A stretch of DNA of 64,000 bases from Bidens hawaiensis (Eukaryota; Streptophyta; Magnoliopsida; Asterales; Asteraceae): positions 30,001 through 94,000 of the forward strand of contig JAIQDT010000227.1 in NCBI GenBank assembly GCA_021521415.1, written 5' to 3'. A program made the position numbers and the translations under genes. The notes below the pieces were generated by a model that worked only from the letters and a program-made list of their open reading frames with translations, did not search any database and was not told the origin of the DNA. Positions 31,910-44,501 of the stretch are shown here, in pieces (position 1 is the stretch's first letter; the number at the start of each line of letters is the position of its first letter).

Positions 31910-34900
31910 ATGATGCCTGGAGCTGGAGACATTGCTGGAGCTGGAGGTCGCACTGGACGACGCGGCAGGCCTCGTCATGTCCAGCAACCTTCGGTTGAGA
32001 CAGCTTCCAAAACCGGAGATGAGGGGAGTGCAGCTGGAGGAGGTCCGGTCAACAACGAAGGGGTTCAACTGGATCCCGCAATTCAAGCAGCTATTGTTCA
32101 AGCTGTAGCCACTGCTGTGAAGAATATTACTCCGGGAGGGTCTGCTGGAAGCCGTGAAAGAACTGCTGGAGGGGCAGGAGGTGAGGGTAGGAGAGATGAG
32201 GAAGAAGAGAGGGAGGCCTCGAGTGTGGTTAAGTCTGGGAAAGCTAGTGACAGGAAGAGAGGCAGAGGTGGGTGCAACTATAAGTCCTTCAAGGGATGCG
32301 ACCCACCGAAGCTGACTGGTTTGGGAGACGCAATCGCTACTCTCAGTGGATAACCGCCATGGATAAAATTATCCGCATTAGCGAGTGCCGTCCCGATCAA
32401 GCTGTCGGTTATGCCACCCAATCGTTTGAAGATGAGGAAATGTATTGGTGGGAATCGATTGAGCAAAGAAAGAGTCGAGAGGAAATTAAGGCCATGAAGT
32501 GGGAGGATCTGAAGGAGTTAGTGATGAAGAGGTTCTGTGCTGATGCAGAAGTTGAAAGGGCGGAGATGAAGTTCCTGAACTTGAAAGCTGGGACGATGAC
32601 ACACCGTGAGTACACCACTAAGTTCAACCGAATGTCTAGGTTGGTGCCCGATATGGTCAACACTGAGGCTAAGAGAATCAAGTGTTATGTGAGGGGATTA
32701 CCACAGAGAGTCCGCATGTTAGTCAGGACAAGTAAACCTGCTACTTTCGATTCTGCTGTCAAACTCGCAGAGATGTTCTATGCAGACCTGGCTGCGGATG
32801 ATGTGGTAGTGGGAGACGAGAAGAAAGAGAAGAAATGGGTCGCTCCTGCTAAACGACCCGGTACCCAGATGTGGAACCCTAAGAACAAGCAGCCGAGAGT
32901 TTGGGAGAACAGGTCGTGCAAGACTTGTGGCAAGGCACAAAGTGGTGAGTGTAGGTGGGGAAAGGGTTCGGATACATGTCATATGTGTGAAAAGATGCAT
33001 GCTGGAGAGTGTAGGCTATGGTCGAATGCCTGTTATAAATGTGGAAAAATGGGACATTATGCTCCAGATTGCACCGCCAAGTCCGCTTGTTATAAGTGTG
33101 GTAAGACGGGCCACTTTGCTAGAGAATGCACCGAGGGTGAAGCTGGAGGTAGTGGAAAGAAGGATGCCGATCAAGCTAGGCCAAGAGCTAGAGCCTACAT
33201 GCTGACCCAAGAACAAGCCAAGCAGATTCCGGATGTCGTCACAGGTACGTTTCTAGTGAATGGTGTTTCCGCTTCTGTATTATTTGATTCGGGCGCAAAC
33301 AAAAGTTTCGTAGCCACACCATTTAGTAAACTAGCTAAAATGAAATGTTTCCGAGTGTCTGAAATTCTTATAGTAGAAACCGTTAGTGACACTTCGGTTA
33401 ACATAATGAAAATGGTTAAGGACTGTAAGATAGAATTGGAGGGACATGAGTTCCCTGTTACCTTGTATGTTATGACCTTAGGAGGGTTCGATGTGGTTTT
33501 GGGGATGGATTGGTTGTCTGAGTTTGAGGCTCAGATAGTATGTAAGAGTAGGATAATAAGGTTAAAGTCCTTGGATGGTAGTGCGGTGACGGTTTATGGT
33601 GATAAGGAAAGTTATGGGCTTAATGTCATTTCGATGATAAAAGCCGAGGGTTTGTTAAGGCGAGGGTGCGGTGCCTACCTGGCGAATGTTGTCAATGCAA
33701 CGGCCGAGACGAAAGAAATGAAAGATGTTCCTATTGTGCGCGACTACCCAGAAGTATTCCCTGAGGATCTTCCGGGGTTGCCACCAGAGCGAGAGATAGA
33801 ATTTCAGATAGATTTAGTACCAGGAGCCCAACCTGTCTCGAAAGCGTCTTACCGTCTAGCACCGTCCGAGATGAAAGAATTGATGTCCCAACTTCAAGAA
33901 CTCCTCGACAAGGGTTTTATCAGACCGAGTGTTTCTCCGTGGGGCGCACCGGTTTTGTTTGTGAAGAAAAAGGATGGGAGAATGAGAATATGCATAGACT
34001 ATCGCGAGTTGAATAAGCTTACGGTAAAGAATAGATATCCCTTGCCAAGGATTGATGATCTGTTTGACCAACTGCAAGGTTCAAGTTGGTTCTCACGAAT
34101 AGATCTCAGATCAGGCTATCATCAGCTGAAGGTGAAGGAGGCAGAAATCCCTAAGACAGCGTTCCGAACGCGGTATGGACACTACGAGTTCCTCGTAATG
34201 TCATTCGGTCTAACAAATGCTCCTGCAGCATTTATGGACATGATGAATAGGGTGTGTCGGCCGATGTTGGATAAGTCGGTTATCGTCTTCATTGATGATA
34301 TATTGATTTATTCAAAGAGCAAGTTTGACCATGCTGAGCATCTGAGAGAGGTATTGGAGACTCTGAAGAAAGAGAAGTTGTATGCTAAGTTTTCGAAGTG
34401 CGCGTTCTGGTTAAGAGAAGTGCAATTTTTAGGTCACGTGATTAATCCGGAAGGGATTACCATGGACCCAGCTAAGATTGAAGCGATAACGAATTGGAAG
34501 ACTCCGCAGAATCCGACTGATATACGAAGCTTCCTAGGGTTAGCTGGCTACTATAGGAGATTCATTGAAGGTTTCTCCAAGATAGCAGCACCGCTGACCG
34601 GTATGACCCGAAAGTCGATAGTATTCAGTTGGGGAAAGTTTCAAGAAGAAGCCTTTGAGGAATTAAAGAAGAGACTCACGCAAGCTCCAATCCTTGCTCT
34701 ACCCGATGGTGACGAGGATTTAGTTGTTTGTGCTGATGCCTCGCATCAAGAGCTAGGTTGTGTGTTGATGCAACGAGGGAAGGTGATAGCTTACGCGTCT
34801 AGACAGTTGAAAGTCCACGAGAGTACTTATCCGACACATGATTTTTAGCTAGCGGCAGTAGTGCATGCCTTAAAGATATGGAGGCATTACCTGTATGGTA

Positions 34901-36552
34901 CTAAGTGTACTATTTATACAGATCATAAGAGTTTAAAGTATTTCTTTGAGCAGAAGGAATTGAACATTAGACAGAGAAGATTGTTGGAATTGATAAAGGA
35001 TTACGACTGTGAGATAAGGTACTACCCCGGTAAATCTAATGTGGTCGCCGATGCGCTAAGCCGTAAGAACGAGGAAGTCCTTGCAACAGTAAAGTCATAC
35101 CAGCTGATTATGAACTCAAGTCTTTTTGAAGAGATTGTCAAGGTACAGTCAGAGGTGCTAGTAGATGATAGATTAGTTAAGAAAGAAAGGATTTATGGCC
35201 AGCAAGACGAGTTAATGGAAAACACTCATGGTGTTAAGACTAGATTCGACCGTATGTGGATTCCATGCCATAGAGATCTCAGAGGTCAAATCTTAGATGA
35301 GGCTCATAAGTCAAGATATTCGATTCATCCAGGAGCTACAAAGATGTATCAAGATTTGAAAAGAGACTACTGGTGGCCTGGGATGAAGAATGATGTAGTG
35401 GATTATGTTAGTAAGTGCTTAACTTGCTTACAAGTCAAAGCCGAACATCAAAAGCCTTATGGGAAGATGCATCCGCTAGAGATACCTGAGTGGAAATGGG
35501 AACACATCACCATGGATTTCATAACTAAGCTACCTCGTACAGCTAAGCATCATGATACTATCTGGGTGATTGTGGACCGTTTGACCAAGAGTGCTCACTT
35601 TCTGCCCATACGAGAGGCCATCTCGTCAGAAACGTTAGCAAGCTTGTTCATTAAAGAAGTTGTAACCAAGCATGGAGTACCGTTATCGATCGTGTTTGAT
35701 AGAGATACACGGTTTACTTTGAGGTTCTGGAAGAAATTCCATGAAGCTATGGGGACGAGGTTGAACATCAGTGTGGCGTATCATCCTCAAACCGATGGAC
35801 AGTCTGAAAGGGCGATCCAAACCCTTGAGGATATGCTGCGTGCTTGTGTTTTAGATTTTGGTGGAAGTTGGGATGATCATCTGCACCTGGCAGAGTTCTC
35901 CTATAACAACAGTTACCATTCAAGTATTGGTATGCCACCGTTTGAGATGCTTTACGGTAGACGGTGTAGAACCCCGGTGTGTTGGGGTGAGATTGGTCAG
36001 AAAGAAATGGGAAGCCTAGAAGTGGTTCAAGAAACGTCTTCAAAGTTCGATCAGATCCTAGCAAGAATGAAAGCCACTCAAGACAAACAAAAGTCTTATG
36101 CAGACAAGCGGCGACGACCAATTGAGTTTAATGTTGGCGACAATGTGATGCTTAAGGTCTCGCCTTAGAAAGGAATTATCCGTTTTAGAAAGAGGGCGAA
36201 GTTGAGTCCGAGGTACATTGGACCTTTTAAAATTTTAGATCGTGTGGGGGAAGTAGCTTATAAGTTGGATTTACCCGATGAGTTAGAAGGAATTCATTCA
36301 ACCTTCCATGTTTCTCATCTGAGGAAGTGTCTAGCTGATGACACGTCTCACGTGCCATTGATGGACATTGAGGTTGATGAACAATTGAACTACATCGAGC
36401 AACCGATAGAGATCGTTGATAGCAAGGAGAAGCAGCTTCGTCACAAGGTTATACCTTCGGTAAAAGTGATATGGAAACATAACAAAGGATCGGATGCTAC
36501 TTGGGAAGCTGAAGATGAGATGCGCAAGTTCTATCCTAATCTGTTTAAGTAG
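31910..36552 (+). pseudogene. TEK-2 gag-pol, one frameshift and two stops
   Basis: Gag starts at ATG 31910 (GRTGRRGRPR, then [21 protein letters not shown]). A one-base loss near 32343 shifts the frame relative to TEK-1, and the reading resumes in the 32296 frame with [18 protein letters not shown]. Cys/His knuckles lie at about 32910-33130 ([28 protein letters not shown]). Protease [11 protein letters not shown] (about 33275); RT with [20 protein letters not shown] and [11 protein letters not shown] (about 34290); RNase [19 protein letters not shown] at 34846-34848; integrase with [19 protein letters not shown] and [22 protein letters not shown] at 36166-36168 in place of a Trp codon (TEK-1 has SPWKGI); chromodomain-like end WKHNKGSDATWE. 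Order PR-RT-RH-IN is gypsy. Confidence 0.9.
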
Positions 36553-36582
36553 ATAGTTAGGTTTCGGGGACGAAACCTCTTT

Positions 36583-36597
36583 AAGGAGGGGAAGACT
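36583..36597 (+). other. TEK-2 polypurine tract
   Basis: AAGGAGGGGAAGACT directly before the 3' LTR start TGTAACATCC. Confidence 0.85.
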
Positions 36598-37319
36598 TGT
36601 AACATCCTAAATTCTCGTATTTAATAAAAGGAAGTTGTGTTTAGTTATCGGGCATGAATAATTAATTAGTATTAATAAAGAACATGGACTGGAACTAATT
36701 AAGATGGATTAAAGGAAATGGGCCTTAGGTCCATGGGCTTTAAGGGATATAAATATCCCCTAAACCAACCTAAAACCCTAAATCCTCATTCTTACCATCT
36801 TATTCTCTAACACACTCCAAAAACACATACACCACACCACCATATACGGCCGGCGGCCGAGAGAGAGAAACGAGCAAGATCCGAGAGAGATTAAACGTTA
36901 GTTGCGATTAGATTTTTGTTATTCGAGTCCTACACGAGATCTAGAGTTCCTAAACAAGCTAACGGAGATCGAACGAGCACAAAAGGTATGTTCTTGACCT
37001 TTAAAGTTTACGTTTTATTGAACTTTTAGCCTTGAAACTGGAAACGGTAATAGATCGGGTCTAAACGAAACATAAAGTAGCGAACTTGATGCTCGGACGA
37101 ACCTAATAAACCCATAAGCATGTACGGCTCGCTTAAAATAAACCTTAGATATAGTATTGAACGTTTTTACCATAAAGATCCAAACTTTAGGTCATTCCGG
37201 GCTAAGTTTTACCCGAACAAGGCCATGGGAATGATCGTGGGACTTGTTAACGTCATATCCAAGAATTTCTCGATGAAACGAGGGTGATTCTGGTGATTAC
37301 GAATGAATAGAGGCGAATG

Positions 37320-37600
37320 CTGAATAACTTCGCCTGCAAGCCAACTTCGCCTTCAAGCAAGTTTGCTTGCAAGCAAGTTCGCCATCCAAGTTCGCCCCTG
37401 ACAACTTCGCCTGGCATATGTTCGCTTAAGGTTAACTTCGCCAAACCTAATTTTGCTTGATGTTAAGTTCGCTACAAGCAAGTTCGCCTACCTTATCAAC
37501 ATCGCTGAACCATATGTTCGCTGGACTCAAAGTTCGCCGAGTCTTAAGTTTGCCGAACCTTAAGTTCGCTTAAGTTAAGTTCGCTTAACATGCATTTTAA
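37320..37600 (+). repeat. AAGTTCGCC motif array in TEK-2 3' LTR
   Basis: About fifteen copies of AAGTTCGC(C/T) or AACTTCGCC with little else between them, including CAAGCAAGTTCGCCATCCAA. The 5' LTR holds the matching array at 31340-31600. Confidence 0.88.
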
Positions 37601-38224
37601 GGTAACGAATCGGGCTAACGAATGAGTAGGTGAATAAAATAGTAACTTAAAATCCTAATAGGAAATGTGTTAAGACAGTTAATGGAAATAAAATTTTTCC
37701 AAGCTGACCTGGCAGCTCGACCCCATCCAGGGGCTCTGCCCCTTGGACCCTGCTATGGGTTGCCGCCCCTAGACCCCGCTGCCACGGGCGCTGCCTTCGG
37801 ACCCCCGTTCGTTGTGGGTTATATAAAGATAGAAATACTACATGAGTAGTAGTAGTAGTAGTTAATTGATACATGTAAATATTATACAGTTAGCCGTGCA
37901 CAGCTCAAGAAGAGAATAACGATTAACGGAGAGCGTAACAGGATTCAGGTGAGTTTCTAGCCCCATTTATGTGTTATGTTTTCGGGGCTGTGTGCATACT
38001 CAATATGTTGTTAATACGCTTATCCTAAGAGATAAGGGTATTCCTGATGTGAATAATAAGAAATGTATGAATGATTGCTTGATGGTACGTGAACGATCTT
38101 CGGATATTGCACGTACTGTCAGGTTGTAACGCTATGTATAAGGTAAGTATGATATGTATGCTTATGTGTATGAACGTGATAAGGTTAATAAAAGAAGGAA
38201 AGGATGGTTGTATGGTTGTATGGT

Positions 38225-38490
38225 TACCAAAAGTGTACCGAGCCCTAATAATACTCGAGGTATGATGTATGGTTGTATGGTAACGAAGAGGGAATCGAAC
38301 CCTACTAATATTCGAGAACTAGGGAACCGAACCCTACTAATATTCGAGGAAAGAGGGTACCGAGCCCTAATAATACTCGAGGAAGGAGGGTACCGAGCCC
38401 TAATAATACTCGAGGAAGGAGGGTACCGAGCCCTAATAATACTCGAGGAAGGAGGATACCGAGCCCTAATAATACTCGAGAAATGTAGGG
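38225..38490 (+). repeat. Tandem repeat in TEK-2 3' LTR
   Basis: About seven copies of a unit near 36 bp, of the form GGGTACCGAGCCCTAATAAT / ACTCGAGGAAGGA; the inner four are nearly identical. It corresponds to the array at 14858-15060 of TEK-1, in reverse orientation. Confidence 0.9.
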
Positions 38491-38910
38491 TGTAATGCTC
38501 TTTATAACGTAAGATATGAAAGCAAGTTAGTACAAAAGAAAGTATGAAAGTATGAATGAAAGAATATAAGTTTGTGTGTATTGTATAATGTATGATTAAC
38601 TAGAATTCACTCAGCGTAGCTGACTTTTAGTATGCACGCAGGTGAGTAGGATGAGGCAGCTCGCTTGAGGAGACACGTGGCATTGAATAAGAGGCTGGCA
38701 TCAGAAGGCTCAAGACGTGATATGTTTTAATTACTTTGTTTTTGAAAGACAAGTTGTTTGTTTAAGACATGTTTTGGATTGTTACGAAATGTTTTATGAA
38801 AGTTTTTTAATGTTCCACGAATGTTTAAATTAACTCTGATATTTAGAACTGCGTTTATGAGTAAATCCAACACGAAAGTAGGGCTACCGGTAACGGGGCC
38901 TTACAGGTGG

Positions 38911-41900
38911 CATACCAATACTTGAATGGTAGCTGTTGTTATAGGAGAACTCTTCCAGATGCAGATGATCATCCCAACTTCCTCCAAAATCTAAAACGCA
39001 AGCACGTAGCATATCCTCAAGGGTTTGGATCGTCCTTTCAGACTGTCCATCTATTTGAGGATTATACGTCGTACTGATGTTCAATCTCGTTCCCATAGCT
39101 TCATGGAACTTCTTCCAAAACCTCGAAGTAAACCGAGTATCTCTATCGGACATGATCGATAACGGTGCCCCATGTTTAGATACAACCTCTTTAATGAACA
39201 AGCTTGCTAACGTTTCTGACAATATAGCCTCTCGTATAAGCAGAAAGTGAGCACTCTTGGTTAGACGGTCCACAATCATCCAAATGGTATCATGATGCTT
39301 AGCTGTACGAGGTAGCTTAGTTATGAAATCCATGGTGATGTGTTCCCATTTCCACTCTGGTATCTCCAAAGGCTGCATTTTTCCATAAGGCTTCTGATGT
39401 TCGTCTTTGACTTGTAAACAAGTTAAGAACTTGCTAACATAATCTACCACATCATTCTTCATTCTTGGCCACCGGTAATCTCTTTTCAAATCTTTGTACA
39501 TCTTTGTGGTTCCTGGATGAATCGAAAACCTTGACTTATGAGCTTCATCTAGGATTCGACCTCTGAGACTTCCATGGCGTGGAATCCACATACGGTCAAA
39601 TCTAGTCTTAACACCATCCGTGTTTTCCATCAACTCGTTCTGCTGACCGAAAATCCTTTCCTTCTTCACTAGCCCTTCATCTACCATCACCTCTGACTGC
39701 ACTTTGATGATTTCTTCAAAAAGACTTGAATTCATAATCAATTGATATGACTTCACTGTTGCAATGACTTCTTCATTTTTACGACTTAGCGCATCGGCGA
39801 CCATGTTTGCTTTACCAGGGTAGTACTTAATATCACAGTCCTAATCATTTATCAATTCTAACCACCTTTTCTGCCTCATGTTCAATTCTTTCTGCTCAAA
39901 TAAGTACTTTCAACTCTTGTGATCAGTATAGATAGTACACTTAGTAACGTACAGATAATGTCTCCATATCTTGAGAGCATGCACTACCGCTGCTAGCTCT
40001 AAATCATGCCGGATAAGTACTCTCATGGAGTTTCAACTATCTAGACGCATACGGTATCACGTTTCCTCGTTGCATCAACACGCAACCTAACCCACGATGC
40101 GAAGCATTAGTACAAAATACCAAATCCTCATCACCATCGGGCAAAGCAAATATTGGAGCTTGCATGAGTCTTTTCTTTAATTCCTCAAAAGCTTCTTCTT
40201 GAAACTTACCCCAACTGAATACTATCGACTTTCGAGTCATACTGGTCAACGGCGCGGCTATCTTGGAGAAACTTTCGATTATTCTCCTATAGTAGCCAGC
40301 TAACCCTAAGAAGCTTCGTATATCAGTCGGATTCTGTAGAGTCTTCCAATTCGTTATCACCTTAATCTTGGCTGGATCCACTGTAATCCCTTCAGGATTA
40401 ATCACGTGACCTAGATATTGCACTTCTCTTAACCAGAGCGCACATTTCGAAAACTTAGCGTACAACCTTTCTTTCTTCAGAGTCTCCAATACTTCTCTCA
40501 GATGCTCGACATGATCATAGTCACTCTTTGAATAAATCAATATATCATCGATGAAAACGATAAATGACTTATCCAACATCGGCCGACACACCCTATTCAT
40601 CATATCCATAAATGCTGCAGGAGCATTTGTTAGACCGAATGACATCACGAGGAATTCGTAGTGTCCATATCGAGTATGAAACGTTGTCTTAGGCATGTCT
40701 GCCTCCTTCACCTTCAGCTTATGATAGCCTGATCTGAGATCTATTCGTGAGAACCAACTTTAACCTTACAACTGGTCAAACAGATCATCAATCCTTGGCA
40801 AAGGATATCGGTTCTTTATCGTAAGCTTGTTCAACTCACGATAGTCTATGCACATTCTCATACTTTCATCCTTCTTTTTCACGAACAATACCGGTGCGCC
40901 CCACGTGGAAACACTTGGCCTTATGAAACCTTTGTCGAGGAGTTCTTGCAGTTGACACATCAATTCTTTCATCTCGGACGGTGCTAGACAGTAAGGCGCT
41001 TTCGCGACGGGCTGGGCTCCTGGTATTAAAGCTATCTGGAATTCTATCTCTCGCTCCGGTGGCAACCCCGGAAGATCCTCAGGGAACACCTCTGGGTAGT
41101 CGTGCACAATAGGAACATCTTTCATTTATTTCATCTCAGTATTAGCGTTGATAACATACGCCAGGTAGGCCCCCCACCCTCGCCTTAACAAGCCTTCGAC
41201 TTTTATCATAGAAATGACATTACGCCCAGAACTTTCCTTATCACCATAAACTATCACCGCACTATCATCCAAGGACTTTAGCTTTATTATCCTACTCTTA
41301 CACACTAGTTGAGCTTCATACTCAGACAACCAATCCATTCCCAAAACTACATCGAACCTCCTAAGGTCATAACATACAAGGTAACAGGGAACTCATGTCC
41401 CTCTAACTCTATCTTACAGTCCTTAACCATCCTCATTATTTTAACTGAAGTGTCACAAGCGGTTTCTACTATAAAGGTTTCAGGCACTCTGCAACATTTC
41501 ATTTTAGCTAGTTTACTAAATGGTGTAGCTACGAAACTTTGATTCGCACCCGAATCAAATAATACTAAAGTTGAAATACCGTTTACTAAAAACGTACCAG
41601 TCACAACATCTGGAATCTTTTTAGCCTATTCCGGAGTCAGCATGTAGGCTCTAGTCCTTGGCCTAGCTTGATCACCATCCTTCTTCCCACTTCCTCCAGC
41701 TTCACCCCCGGTACATTCTCTAGCAAAGTGACCCGTCTTACCGCACTTTTAACACGCGGGTTTTGCAGTACAATCTGGAGCATAATGCCCCACCTTCCCG
41801 CACTTGTAACAAGCATTCGTACCAAACTTGCACTCACCAGCATGACTCATTCCACACATATAGCAAACGTCCGAACCCATACTCCATCTGCATTCGCCAC

Positions 41901-42903
41901 CGTGTGCCTTGCCACAAGTCTTACACGACTTCTTCTCCCATACCCTCTGCTTCTTGTCTCTAGGGTTCCATAACTGAGTACCGGGTCGTTTAACAGGGGC
42001 GAACCACTTCTTATCCTTCTTCTCTTCCGCCACCACATCATCTGTCGGCAGATCATCGTAAACCATTTATGCGAGTCCTACAGCAGAATCGAAGGTACCA
42101 GGTCTACCAGCCTTTACCAAGACACGAACATTCTGCAGTAGTACCCTAAGGTAACACTTGATCCGCTTGTCTTCAGTGTTCACCATGCCTGGCACCAGCC
42201 TTGACATGCGGTTGAATTCAGTGGTGTATTCATGGTGTGTCATCTTACCCACCTTCAGACTCAAGAACTTCATTTCAACCCTTTCAACCTCCGCATCCGA
42301 CAAAACCTTTTCATCGCCAATTCCTTCATATTGTCCCACTCATAGCTTTGATATCTTCTGGACTCTTCCTCTTCTCAGTTGACTTCCACCAGTACATTGC
42401 TTCATCACCGAAAGATTGGGTAGCATAACTCACGGCTTGGTTGGGACGGCACTCGCTAATGCGGATAACCTTGTCCATAGTGGTTATCCATTGGAGAGTC
42501 GCGATTGCATCTTCCAAGCCAGTTAGCTTTGGCGGATCACAACCTTTGAATGAGTTGTAGTTGCACCACCTCAGCCTCTCTTTCGGTCATCAACCTTCAC
42601 CGATCGAACTTCGCTCAAGTCACCCTTCTCTCCTTCATTATCTTCCTTACTCTTCTCCCCAGACTTCTCAGCAAACCTCTCAGGATTCATGTTCTTCACA
42701 GCAGTTTCTACAGCTTGAGCAATGGAAGCTTGAACGGCAGGGTCAAGTTGATACCCTTCGTTGTTACTCGGATTTCGACCAGTTGCACTCCCTTCTCCCT
42801 CAGTGTTAGTGGCTGCACTCACAGAAGGTTCTCGGAAAATGCGTGGCCTACCACGACGTCCTGTACGACCTCCTCGCTCAACGGTCTTCGTTGCTCCAGC
42901 CAT
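38911..42903 (-). pseudogene. TEK-1 gag-pol, main part, many breaks
   Basis: On the minus strand gag starts near ATG 42903 (MAGATKTVERGG). It then runs through DAIATLQWITTMDKVIRISE, Cys/His knuckles (41730-41960), protease [11 protein letters not shown] (about 41547-41580), [22 protein letters not shown] with [20 protein letters not shown] and [11 protein letters not shown] (about 40530), RNase H, and integrase with [12 protein letters not shown] and SDRDTRFTSRF, stopping at GMPP (38911) where TEK-2 is inserted. The rest is at 16770-17379. At least eight stops or frame changes separate the pieces, more than in TEK-2, as expected for the older host copy. Confidence 0.88.
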
Positions 42904-43371
42904 TCGTACTCTATGAGGAAAACACAAATGTCATCACTTAAGTAACCATTTAGTACAAGGATAGTAAGGCTAACAGGTAATAACAGTGGCCAGCTGTGAT
43001 TAGCTGATCACGTTATTCTCCGTGTCCTATACACTTCCCTTTGTGAGTTCACTTGAGCTAGTTCTATTTCTAACAATTAAACAATCAAACAGTTCATATC
43101 ATCATATACTCTTATCCCTATCAATTAAGCTAGCATTCATACATTCTTTATTTAGAAACTAAGCTAACATCATACCTTGTTCTCTAGCAATTAAGCTAGC
43201 ATTCACTTATTATTCTACTTTATATGTGAAATTAATCACATACTTTACTTTTACTTAGCTTGCTTGAGTGACACATGACATTCTTGAACTGTCATCTTCT
43301 TTCTTTTCTTACTTAAATCTCATTCTCTGTTTGAGTCTTAACATGTAGGATGCTTAAATCTCTCGAACTTT
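42904..43371 (-). other. TEK-1 leader
   Basis: Untranslated region between PBS and gag on the minus strand. It keeps the CACAGCTGGCCACTGTTATT region shared with TEK-2. I see no reading frame. Confidence 0.7.
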
Positions 43372-43384
43372 GCTCTGATACCAA
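43372..43384 (-). other. TEK-1 primer-binding site
   Basis: The minus strand reads TTGGTATCAGAGC two bases after the 5' LTR end. It is an initiator tRNA-Met-type site, usual in chromoviruses. Confidence 0.9.
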
Positions 43385-44501
43385 CTTGTAAGGCCCCGTT
43401 ACCGGTGCCTCACATCTAACGTTGGATTTACTCATAAACACAGTTCTAAATATAAGAGTTAATTAAAACTTTCGCGGAATAATATAAAAGTCAATCATTC
43501 ATTACAAACATCCATAACTTGTCTTTTAAAATCATAATATAAAACAAAGTATTTCAAACATCACGATAAATCTTCAGATGCCAGCATCTTCAACCCTGCC
43601 ATGTGTCCCACTCAAACCATCTGTTTCAATCTGATAACCTGCTTGCATACTAAAAGTTAGCTACACTGAGTGAGTTCTAGTTAATCATACAACATTCAAT
43701 ACATTTATAACTACGTACTTCCATACGCACTTCATACTTTCATAATTCGTTCATAATATACATACTTACCTTCATACTTTATTCTAAACTCTACTTTATA
43801 TTATTCTATTCTGCCTCGGATATTATTAGGGTCCGGTCCCTTTTTCTGCCTCGGATATGATTAGATATGATTAGGGTCCGGTCCCTTTTCTGCCTAGAGT
43901 ATTATTAGGGCTCAGTCCCTTTCTGCCTCGAGATTTATAAAGGGATCGGTCCCTTTTCTACCTCGGATATTATTAGGGCCCGGTCCCTTTCTACCTTGAG
44001 TATTATTAGGGCTTAGTCCCTTTCTTCTGTACCTGGCTATCTCTTACATTCATTCATAACATACGTACATATCATTCGTACATTATACATAACAATTAAC
44101 TTGACATTACGTGCAATATCCGAAGATCGTTCACGTACCGACAAGCAATCATTCATACTTAATATACATATCGTTCATATCTTCAAACTATCAGCCGACG
44201 GTACATGCAATATCTGAAGATCGTTCACGCACCGTCAAGCATTCATCCATACATAATCATATAAGGCATACACTTACTGGTAAGTGTATTAACTAATCAC
44301 ATCGAGTATGCACACAGCCCCGAAAACATAACAATGAATTGGGCTAGAAACTCACCTGAACTCGGTTATGTTCACCGTTTATGGTTATTCCTTTCTTGAG
44401 CTGTACATGACTAACTGTATAACAATTACACGTATCAATTTAACTATCACTACACATGTCGTGTTTCTAGTTTAATTATTACCCCCAACGAAGGGGGGTC
44501 C

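Larger units (their letters stand above)
17385..38905 (+). mobile_element. TEK-2: chromovirus gypsy element inside TEK-1
   Basis: Plus-strand copy of the TEK-1 family, inserted in TEK-1 integrase with GGTGG duplications (17380-17384 and 38906-38910). The 5' LTR starts at 17385, is split by SIRE-1 and ends early at about 31640. Leader, gag and pol follow (31640-36552), then the PPT (36583-36597) and a full 3' LTR (36598-38905). The PBS and roughly 1.3 kb of the 5' LTR are missing, so the element could not replicate as it stands. Confidence 0.88.
36598..38905 (+). repeat. TEK-2 3' LTR (2308 bp)
   Basis: It runs from TGTAACATCC to GGGGCCTTACA, followed by GGTGG. It holds a TATA region (GATATAAATATCCCC, about 36748), an AAGTTCGCC array (37320-37600), a GC-rich block (37708-37810, the reverse of the block in TEK-1) and a tandem array (38225-38490). 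It is similar to the TEK-1 LTR at both ends and diverged in the motif array. Confidence 0.9.

Noticed and set aside
38154..38495. 113-residue repeat protein (RALIILEEGGY units)
   Set aside because: It is a translation of the LTR tandem array, without independent evidence of coding.
14432..44500. CRISPR-like array from spaced repeats in the TEK LTRs
   Set aside because: The units are contiguous or diverged tandem repeats without unique spacers, in plant retroelement DNA.
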